Origin: Membranipora membranacea
Taxonomy: Eukaryota > Bryozoa > Gymnolaemata > Cheilostomatida > Membraniporidae
Assembly: GCA_914767715.1 (NCBI GenBank)
Contig: OU612071.1
Coordinates: 15,496,948 to 15,560,947, forward strand
Direction of reading: 5' to 3'
DNA length: 64,000 nucleotides
Shown in pieces: positions 50,601 to 62,600 of the stretch. The notes under the pieces were generated by a model, which was not told the origin of the DNA, ran no database searches, and saw only the letters and a program-made list of their open reading frames with translations. A program made the translations under genes and the position numbers. Within the stretch, counting starts at the first letter, position 1, and each line of letters starts with the position of its first letter.

Positions 50601-53600
50601 GGTTATAGAATCATTCACCTGTACTTCTAATGGTGTTACTGTATCAGAGTCAGTGATCACCGGGGGTACTGTAAGTATATGAATATGTATGTGTATGTGA
50701 GAATATATGAAATCCAATCTGGAATAGCATCATTAGCTTTCTTTTGCCAAATAACGGGCTTGTCAAAAAAGCCAGTCACAAGAAGCATTCTAGGAATGCC
50801 AAAATCATCAGCGTTGAAAGCATTTTATTAATATACACAAGACAATTTTCCAGGCTGTTCTAACTGTATAATGATATGATACTATTTCTGTTTCTGAAAA
50901 GAATGTAATTTAGTGATGTAGAGAAGTTAATGTTAGCTAGCACTAAATTTTGGCTAGCTGAAACTCAATATAATGTATGTGGGAATGTTAGCTAGCACTA
51001 AATTTTAGCTAGCTGAAACTCAATATAATGTATGTGGGGTGAGTAAATTCTAGCTAATTCTAGCAAATTTAGCTGCTTCAGGTGTGTGCGTCAAACTTTT
51101 TCTTTTGTGGATACTTTACTGCTCAATGGTGTGTTAAATAACTCCATAAAGTTCAAAACCACCACAGAATCACCTCATTGCATATTACTTTAATCAATGC
51201 CGTGGGCCGTCGGATGGAAGCAAGAGTCCGGGGGTTAAACAATATCACTGGGCTCCCCTCTTAGTTGAAAGAATCACAAACCAAACTGGGAATTGTCAAT
51301 GGAGGTCACAACTTAGGTCTCGCTTAAGGATGAGACACATCGCTATATATATAGTCCACTCACCATATACTATAAGCTCATGGGTAAACTCTGTCCTTCC
51401 TGCAGGATTACTGGCTCTGCACACATATGTAGCCGTGCTATCCAGTGTTGTGTTAGCTATAATAAGTCTACGTCCCGAGTTCTCTAATCCTAGTAGAGGA
51501 TCTGAGGCTATATCCAACTCTACATTGTTCTACAACATAAAACAGCGCATTATTACCTTATCCAGGTAATTATGGGATAAAATCATAGATATAAAACTAG
51601 TTTTTATATCTATGGATGAAATATATGTAATTATTGTTCCAAAAATTAAGTAGTTAGTTAAGTTGTTATGAGTAATAGCCTAAGTTATTATATTATTATA
51701 TTATATTATATATTATATTATAGTTACAAGTAGCAAGTTAGGTAAACTCACAGCAACTTGAGTTGATGTTGACGGCAACTGCTAAGAAGTGGTAAAACAG
51801 ACAATGTGTGATGATAATAGTTAAACCAGGGCATAAGTACAGCCAACACCTTGGCTAGACATAACTGGTCGCCAAAGTTCGAGAATACATATTTGCTGAT
51901 GGCCATATCAAACCCAAGTACTGAACCCAGTATATATAAGAGTTTATAACATGTAAAAATGAGCACTACAGGATCTTGGCTTCGCATGAGAAAGTAACTC
52001 TGAATGCTTTGAATCAAAACCTTGAGGCAACTCTAAATGCTTCGAATTAAAATCAATGGAAGCACATTCAAATCTTTCTGTACCGTCAGATCTGATTTGT
52101 ACATTTAAAATGTATCTTGATTGTAAAATTAAAGTAATTACAAACAAACAAAAAATGAGCTAACTTGTTATATGCTGTCTGATCTTCCTGAGAATCTTCA
52201 ACATTACCCAAGTAACATACCTTATGCCATGTGATCTTAGGTAGAGGTTTGCCGTTAGCTGGACAGTCTATAGCCGTCTGGAAGCCGAGTATTACTGAGC
52301 TGTTCTTGGGTAGAGCTACTGTAGATATGGTGGGAGGTATAAGGACATTAAGTGTGATATTCACTGTCTTATCTCCGGCTTTGTTAGAGGCCATACACAC
52401 GTATATACCCTCATCTCGCACCTGAGGGCAAAGAAGAGTAAACAATTGTGACCTGGGGACCTTAGAAATGATAATAAATTTATCATTTGAGTTCAACGGT
52501 TGTGTTAGGTTGTGTTTAAAAGGAGACTATGGGCAGATTTCAGTTTCTCTCAATTTGCACTTTTTTTATAGCTTGGCTGCGGACAGCATGATAATTTCAA
52601 TCCGTACCTTTACAAACTTATATGCAGGCACTCTAACCAACTGAACAGAATAAATTAATCCAAGTACATGCTTGTCATATAGATGTGGTTGCCTGCCCTC
52701 ATTAGCTCTGGACTAATCGGATTCATGACATCCAGCCAATCATAGTTGAGATTATACTCACATCATGCCAGACTTTAGGTGGCACTATACCCCCTCCCCA
52801 CACTACTACTTGGGCACTCAGTCTTAATTTGTGTCGTGATTATCTCCCCTGTACCTGTATGTTATGTAGTTGTAGCTGTCTGCCCCTGGAGGTTATCTCT
52901 ATCAGACTATTACTATCATCTAGTAGCTCGTTATTCCTGAGCCACAGTATATCAGGATAAGGATCTCCGTCTGCTACACAGCGTAACGTCACACTCTGGT
53001 TCTGTACGGCGGAGACGTTAGTGGTGGTGGCTGACATGTCAAATTCAGGAGGTACTACAAAAATGTGTGTATTTTCTGATAATCTCTAATCCAGAATTTC
53101 GTAAATATATTAACATAATAGAAATTGATACAGTGGTGTAACATAAACTATCAAAGATTAGGAATTAAATAAAAATTTGAAAGAGGACATATAACTTGGA
53201 CACAAAAAGTTTGGGAATTTAGCTTAGTTCAAACAACTAACAAAGAGATCAGTTGCCACCTGGTATTGAAGGTCAAAACACAGTGAAGTGAGGGCAATTT
53301 CCCTAATTTGTGGTGTGAAATATTTCTCACAACACCCAAGCCCTCCAAATTACTTTACAAAACATATGTTTTGGACTGAGAACCGGAGATATTCTCCCTA
53401 TTTGGATAACCTTCACTTACCCAGCACAGACAGATCGAATGTCTTCTCTTTTTCGCCAGCTACATTTTCAGCCATACATACATATCTACCACTGTCTGTT
53501 ACATCAGCTAGTGGTACAGTGAGTATCATACCTCCTTCACTGATAGGGTACAGGTCTGGGTCTACAGGAATATAAACGAGAGCATTAAAATATTGGAGAG

Positions 53601-56600
53601 CAAGTGAAACAGATTAGTCAAAAGCTGGTTTGGTCAAGTTGTATTATAGCTATAGTTTCTTGACTAAATGTCAATGATCCTTTATAACCTTTAGAAGATA
53701 GCCTACACAGTTGAGCAAGTACAACAAATGATTATTTTACGAATGCTGGATCTATATTTGTCACAATGAACAGGCAAATCTGAATCAGCTTCTGGCAACC
53801 TTCTATCTCAGAAACTTGTACAGATAGAAAGTTTGCAGTCAACAAAACAAGCTAAGGTAGTAAAAACAACAACATTAAAAAAAATGAAATTGCAACGATG
53901 ACCACATCTCAATCGTCGACAAGAAGTACAACTTCTCTCTTACCGACTTGTTCTCCAGCCCTGAGCCAGGTTATTTTAGGCAGTGGTTTACCGAGAGCCG
54001 GACACTCCAGTTTGATTGTATCTCCTCTGATCACTTCATGACTCGATACTTCATTAGATTCTGGTATACTCGGCTGTACTGTAATACAAAAGGTGTAATG
54101 TAAAAGATCTATACATACAGGTACACCTTATCTTATATACTTATTACGGTTAAAATGGTTTGGAGTCAGGAGTGGTCTGACGGTTAAGGGTAAGGACTCG
54201 TGATCTTAAGATCCTGTTTCGATTTCCGGTGCCGTCCATCATTTCTAAGTTGGCATTGGCAAACCATTCATCCTAGTCAGGTCTGTTCGGATCAAGACCA
54301 TAAATACAGGAGGTCTACTGTGTGCTTGCATGCAATATAAAGATCCCCTCTGCCTCATAGAAAAAAGTGTAGCCGGCAACAGGCAAGTGTATAGGGTCAT
54401 CACCCCACACAAGCCACCTACGCTTCAGGAGGCCCGTTAAATAGGGCGGTCAACTAAGGACCCAGTGTAAAGAAAGAAAGACCAATACTTAATGTAAATA
54501 TTCTGTTGCAAAATTTAGTGTCCAGATAATTTTGCAGATTTAGTTGGTAAGTATGTCTAATTTTCTTGTTGGGCAAGCCCAGAGATAGACAATATCTAGG
54601 TCTTAGAAAATTAAACATACGAAAACAGCTTAGTTGGTATTGCCAAGGATGCCTGAATCATGCCAACGGGAATAATACAACGATTACAGCCTGCGTCTAG
54701 ACTAGAGAATGTGATGTATAGCACATTTTTTTGAATAGAAGTTGTGCTATCCGAATATAACAAAATAATGAAACTCAGTTATAACATTTATATTAATATA
54801 ATCATACTATTGATAGTGATTTGGAAAGCCTTATCTATGATGCCGGCAGGGTTGTCAGCTACACATCTGTATAATCCTTCATGTTCGGGTGTAGGCTTAG
54901 TCAGCAGTAACCTCAAACCTCCATCTAATACCAATACATCATCTGATGAGTCGTCCAACAGCTAAAATAATTATTACATAATTAATACTTGTATCACTCA
55001 TGTTTCACATTGTCTTGGTGTGATGTAAGTAGGTAAGAGTTGTGCCCACATTGATGTTGTGAAGATAACTCCCCCAAAGGACAAAAAACCTTTGAATCAC
55101 AAGCAGGGATTGCCTTTAATGTACTTTGTATCTCCCTGTATAAACCCTCATTTTGTAAAAAACATTTTAATTACTAGTACAAGTATAAACACTCCTTTTT
55201 GCAACAAGAAAATTGAGTGATATACTGAACCAGAAAATAGCTTCTCAGCCTATTGGCTAAGATCAAAGTGTCATTACCAATGTCGGATTAGTGCCTGTTT
55301 CAGTTTAGGCAGCTTGCTGCACACTCAAGTACAAGAGGTCCTCTATGGATGCATTCTAGTATTTAGGATGTATCACACCAACAGTATGAGGATTTCGGGC
55401 AACTTTTTTGGGGCAGCCCAATCTTCTGTTTTGTCAAAAACAGGAAGTAGCCTAATATAGTCTTATGAACAAGCAATCTTACCTCCATATTCTTGAACCA
55501 TGTAATAGTAGGAGTAGGTTTACCCGTAGCAGCACACTCTACTATCAGATTTCTGCCTTGTGTTATTGTGATGTTATCGGCTGAGCTAGTAGGGGGCAGG
55601 GCGATACTTGGCGGTACTAGAAACAGAAGAAAAGATATGTACTGAATGTGTCTTATGTAGGGTTGCAATAAATTTACTGGCCTTGAGGAGTAGATTAATA
55701 TCTACTCCTTAAGGCTAGTTAATTTAGTAAATAGCTAGACTTTATGGTAACTAAAGCCATTTTCACTTGCTAAGTTTGGGTCTATATAATGGGATGAGGG
55801 TGATTCAAGTTAGAATGCCACAAATTCAAATGTTTGATGCATGTAACTACTTCACACCTCTAGTGTTTATTCTCATAGACCTAATATCAACCAGAATAAC
55901 AGAACTGTGCATTGTGGGATAGATTTAACAACCAAGAAAAGTGGATTGTGGGATAGATTAAATAGTGTCTGAACAGTGCATTGTGGGATATATTTTACAC
56001 CATTACAAACTTACCATGAATATCTACATCTATAATCCTATCTGTAGTACCGGCAGCATTCTCAGCTAAACATTTATATACTCCTTCATCTGATAGAGTG
56101 ACTAAGGTAACTGTTAGTATCTGTCCGTTCTGTGAATATCAACATAAATGGTTTGAAAGTGTGTACACCTTGTACATAGAATATCAAAAATTTTAGGATG
56201 TTGTTATTCAAATTCGTATTTTCCATTATTCACTGAAATCATGTTTGTTTGTAACTTTTATCTGGCATGATCGAGTTAAAAATATTACAGTAACTTGATT
56301 AGCAATATCACTTTGCAATTAACACAAATGTGTTATGTCAGGTCTGGTCCCTCATCATCATCATATTCAATTCAACATTAATTTATATTATAAACAAAGA
56401 TCTTAAACAACCGTCAAGTTTCAAAATTTGACTGAGGTCATTTTTAGCAAAAAATATTTAATAAATCAATAAATAAAAGTTCAATCAACAAGCATAAATC
56501 ATAATTTTTACGATTTCTTTTTTCTTCATCTTGATTAAAATTTCTTCCATTTTTTTTTATTTTTCGCTCATTTCGAAAAACATTCTCATCAAATGAAAGT

Positions 56601-59600
56601 TATGCCAATAAGGTAAAATAATAATAAATGAACTTGACTCACATTATCTAGCATGACTCTCCCCGGCTCGTACTCTATCAGCGTCCCATCCCTATACCAG
56701 GTAATAGTAGGCTGTGGTATAGCCTGTACCGGGCACTCCAGTATCATAGTAGAGTTAATAACAGCAATCAGGCTACCATCCTCACGCCAGTCTACTAGGT
56801 TAGGGTCACCGATAGTCGGAGGTACTGTACAAATAAAAATCAAATACTTCAATACTTCAATGCTTCAATGCTTCAATGCTTCAATACGTCAATACTTCAA
56901 TACTTCAATGCTTCAATACTTCAATGCTTCAATGCCTCAATTGCTTTAATGCTTCAATGCTTCAATGCTTCAATAAGCCATTAGCAAGAAAGCAACCTAG
57001 CCATTTTATGAAGAAGAATGCAGACTGACTTTATATTATGATGAAGAAGAGAACTGCAAATGTTTTGATTTTAGTCAGGATTCTTGTCAGGATGGATCAT
57101 GCTGAATAATCTGGTACAAATATGAGGACATACCATAGACTGAAAAGTCAATATCTAGAGTGAGATCGCCAGCAGGGTTCTCAGCTCTACAGGTATACCG
57201 CCCACTGTCTGACACCTGCATGAACAATGAACACAGGCTATAAGGGTTTGAATATTCTTATAAAGCTGATATGAAATAAAGAGAGAAACTAATGAAACTT
57301 CCATTCCTTCAGTTTTCACTGAACAGGCTTTCATTTCTTCTTTTTTCTAGTGGCACCATATGAAAACACATACAAGGATCAGGCATCAATGGATGAATGA
57401 ATGACCTCACATTAAAATGGTACCCTTGGTAAAACTCAGACTTCCAAACATGGTTTGTTTGTTGAGTTTTTTTTATATAACATTTGTATCACACTCAAAG
57501 GAACAATTATCATTAAGTTATATTTATTCATTTATCATATTATTATATTTACCGCAGCGACAGGGATATCCAGTGAGCCGTCATCATTGATATTAACGCT
57601 GAGTTCGTTTCCTGTCAGTTCTCGTCCGTCCTTATACCAGATAATCTTAGGCTTAGGGAATCCTTGAGCCGGGCACAGCATCTTAGCAAACTTCCCCTGG
57701 ATTATGTGTATCTCCTGGGGTCCGTCAAATACATCAAAATCTACCGGCCACTTAGGCGGATCTGTAAACGATAGGAAAGTGCATGTGCTATTTCTACTTA
57801 CAACATTTAGTGACTTTGAAGATGACAGCAGAATAATTAAGTTTGCACATCTCTTATCTCCTGCACGTTTTAACCTTCAAATTATTGGTTAGCAAGAATA
57901 GCAATTATTTTGTTCCTGTTTTCTATTTTGGGAGTTGCCTTACTTTATGAGTAAGCATTACTTTGAAATACAAAGGCATCTGAAGGTGCACTTATTTGAT
58001 ACAGTGGTTATAGAATAATAACAAAACTGTGTTTTCGCTTTCCAACTAGACCACCACTGAATATTATTTTAAACAGGATATGATGAGCTTTGAACATAGA
58101 CTGAATAATTTAGATTATTGATTATAAGGGTTAAAAGCATGTTACTTTCAAAAGTGACATAATCACAGATAAAAATGGTGAAATCATCACAGCTGTTAGA
58201 TTTTCTATAACTTACCATGTATTATGAGTCTGATACTCTTGCGAACCTTTCCAGCGTCATTAGAAGCGACACATGAGTAATTTCCCTCATCACCGATCTC
58301 AGATTCCAGGATGTACAGTGAACCGTCGGCTGTGATAGTCAGACCGCTGCTGAAATCCTCTGTTGTTAAGAAGTTACCTGTAAGATTGAGGAAACAATGA
58401 CTGCTAGCCCTACCTTTTTATTTTAGACTTGCACATATACCAGCTTGTAAAGCTGTTTCGTGTTTCATAACAGACTTGCCTCTTTGTTTCTCAGTTGTAT
58501 TTTTGTCACTTTGTTTTTGAAAATGAATTTTGGATTAAAATTGTGGGTTGTGGAAACCATTGTCACAAAGCATCATACACTGAATCGTTGAACAACAGTA
58601 AACAAATACAAACAAGATATTGCTCTCACAATCCAACAACACTAAACTTTGTTTTGCGGACTAGTTATTTGCCGGCAACCAATACCTCATGGGTTAGCAC
58701 TGCTAAATTGAACAAGATTGAGACAATAGTCCCAACACATACCATTTTTCTGCCACCTGATGGTGGGGGGAGGAGTTCCATCTGCCTGACACATAAGCTG
58801 TACAGGCTCACCTCTTATTACTGTGTGGATAGTCGGTCCGAAATCTACTATCACTGGTGGTACTGGAACGACCACGAACACAAATTCATACAATGATGCG
58901 AATCATAGATGAATAGCTATCTAACTTTGCAAAAAACTGATAAATATTGACGAAAATTGATTTTAAAAATTGGGTGTTGAAAAATTGGAATTGACTGCTA
59001 AATTGGAATATTATGAATTGAATTACAAATTGGGATTGACTGGTAAATAACATTCAATTAAGTATATAACATGAGCATTTGTTGGTTATTGCTGTGATTA
59101 CAATCGGAAGCGAGAAGTATAGAAAAATAATACCGAGTTCATCTTTCTCTATCACCATTTTATGCCCCGGAACCACTCAATATTTGAGGCTGAACAATAT
59201 TGCTATTTATTTACACCTACCATTAACATTGACATTGAGAGAGGTAGTCGTGTTTCCTACTTCATTAGTAGCTATACATTTCCATTCTCCTGAATCTGTA
59301 CTGTTTACACTCGTGATGCTGAAAAAGTTAAAATAACCACACCGCATTCCATAAAATGGTCTCAGAGTTCAAATTGGCCACCCTTTGCGGAGGAGCAATC
59401 ACAATGGATTGTCAAATTGATAATCATTTGAAATCCTGCAATCACATGTTGGCAAAAAGAGTTCTGCCACATAAAATAAGTTTATCCACTGGTTCGGAAA
59501 CTTATCACAATTCAGTTCTGTCAGCTACAACAGCTAGAGCACATTTCAAGTTAATTATGACATTTTTTACATTTTTTATTTTTACATTTACAGCACTAGT

Positions 59601-62600
59601 TAATCAATTCAAAACTCTCTAGGATCGATCGAGATTACCAATGTCATCATCAGTTCCACACCTTGCTGGTTATGACATTGTCTGACTTACATGTAAGCCC
59701 CCGAGTCTAGCTGCCTGTATCCTGGTTTAACGACCTCCACGACCCTGCCGTTATGTGTCCAGGTGATTGTAGGGGGTGGATACGCTGTTACATCACAGGG
59801 GATAACCAGCTTATCCCCTACTACCACTGTGAACTCTGACCCGTGTCGAGGGGGAACGATCTTAGGCTTCTCTGTAAATCAATAGAATGAATGAGATCAA
59901 ATTTATAGTTTTATCATACTTATTCAATTTGAATCATACTCGTGTGTTAGAATATTGGTGGGAAAGGCAACTCCAATATGCTCCCAAAAGCAAATTCCAG
60001 AATTGATGTACCATTTAAGTGAAATCCTAGCCATCATTTCACTAATAATCCTTCTTCGTTTTATCTTTCCCAACATATTCACATTCAGATTCATAGAGTT
60101 CTATGAAGCAGGGAGGTGATTTCAATGAATGACAACCAAAATATGTATCTCATCTCTCCACGAAGCAACACAATATAACAGGAACTACCCTACACACTTA
60201 CCGTGCACACAGGGTCGAAAAATGAGGCATAAGCCAATATTGGCTAAGAAGTGCCCCCCTTTTAAGAATAAAAAAAGGCATATCGACCCTTTCCTGCCCT
60301 CTTCATGCAGTAATGTGAGGTCCCCTGCTCTATACATACCATTGATAGTAAGTTGCATTCTCTTCACATCCTCGCCGACCACATTCCTAGCCTTACACTC
60401 ATACCGAGCCGTGTCTGATCGAGCTGTGGTGAATATCTCCAGATTATTGTCTATATTAACATAGTAGTGTGGGTCACTCAGTGATATGGCGTTACCTGTG
60501 AAACAAGAGGAGAAAATTATATTACAGCTAAGACATATTAATTCACTACGACGCAGCAAACTTGAACAAGAACTCACATCAGTGGAGAGGGAGTACATAA
60601 AAGTTGGACAAGAAATAGACCCAGCTTCGTTAGAGGCTGTCATTGGCACCTGTTGGCACCAATCTACCATAAAATGTCACAGATCATAAAGATAAGGGTG
60701 CGAGCATGTTGTTAAACATTAAGCTGCATCACATCTCTGCTACAAACATGATAATCATTATAGTGATGAAATGTCACTCTTTGTTCCAGCCACATAAACA
60801 TACCGTAATCCCTCACCTATAGATCGCTCGACGTATAAGTGAAGGCGGCTATAAGAGAGTAGTATATAGACGCGACTATCATTTGAAGCATTATTATATT
60901 TAGTTTGGACCAAAACCACTTACAATCACCGAAGATGAATAGCTCAGTGGTAGAGTGTTCTACTTATAAACATGGAGTTGTGAGTTCGAAACCCACTGAG
61001 GGCAGTTTTTTTCCCAAAACTACTTAGTTCATTTGTAGTGAGTGTAGTGTAGTGAGTGTCTTAGAGCGGTGGGGTGTCTTATAGCTGTGGGGTGTCTTAT
61101 AGCTGGAGCATTTTTATTTTTTCTGAGGGGGGTGATTCACTTATAAGTCCGGTGACTTATAGGTGAGGGATTACGGTAGCATTCTGAATAAGACTGCACA
61201 ACTCTGAATCATAGATTTTGCTTAGACAGAAGGGAAATAAGTAGACTAACCATTTTTAGACCATGTGATATCAGGTAGTGGGTCTCCTGTTGAGTTACAC
61301 ATGAGAGTTACTGATGTACCTTGTAGTCTCTCTACTGTCTCTAATATACCTGAACCTTCTATACTGGGTGGTACTATTAAATACAAACATGTAAGTTACA
61401 GTAAGTAGAAATATTCAATGTTTTCAAAATCATTAGATTTAATTAAATAAACCGACGACAGTTGCGCTGAGGATCATCATATTTTCATTGCACATAGTTC
61501 AGATTACATATTTTTCATTGGGTTTTTGTTGTTGATCATGGGACATTTTCTTTGCGTGGATTCTCTTTATGACATTCTGACTGGAATGATGAGCAGCAAT
61601 TTAAAAATCACAGTTGTGACTGGGACAATGAGCCATTGGAATTACCCATGGTGTACTGCTTGCATAGTAAGTCATGTGTGTTTTCCATGAATGTATTCAT
61701 ATTGTTGGCTGTATCGTCAGCGGCATTTCTCGTAGTTATCAAAATTTAACTGCCAGCATGCCGTGTTTAGAGCCACAATGTAAGACTAGCCTGGAATACC
61801 AGGGAAATTAGATTCTTAAAAGAATTATAGATATTGACCTGAAATGCCCATCAAATGATGAAAAACTTGCTTGCATCCTTTCTAAGAATGACTGTCCCAG
61901 AGTGCATTGCACATCATTCAAAATCATTCTCACCTCTGACGTCCAGCCTTGTATGCATGGTAGCGGTTCCGCCAATGTTAGTTGCCTTACACATATACTC
62001 CCCCTCATCGCTGTTATCTACATCCGTCACTGTGAGCGACCCTGTAGGGGCTATAAGAGATTTCCCTGGGATGGGGGATAACTCCTCACCATTCTTATAC
62101 CAGCTACAAACATGAAATAATCAGTTACCAAAGGTTGAGACAAATCATCGCATTGTCAAACAAGAGAGACAGAAACTCAGCATTCGATCAGAGACTCAAG
62201 TCGTTCTTGAATTATTTAAAGAAAGGTTTTCCAAATGAAATAGCGACCCTCCTACAATAAGATTTTAAATAAGGTATGAGTATGAGTATGGTATGAGTTG
62301 TATTATGGTTGTCATCAGTATTCTACAGTTATGCTTAGTGAATATTTACAGTTCTAAACCCTAGGCAGTAAAACATCCCTCTTGAGAAAAAATCTTAAGC
62401 TGACCTATCGCATCTAATATAACATATTCACAATCTTGAGCTGACCTATCACATCTCAACTAACATATTCACAATCTTGATCTGACCTATCACATCCTAT
62501 ATAACATATTTACAATCTTGAGCTGACCTATCACATCTAATATAACATATTTCCAATCTTGAGCTGACCTATCACATCTCATATAACATATGAACAATCT

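Noticed and set aside
60931-61006. Functional tRNA gene
   Set aside because: The acceptor stem does not pair and the T-stem has a mismatch; it lies inside a MITE.
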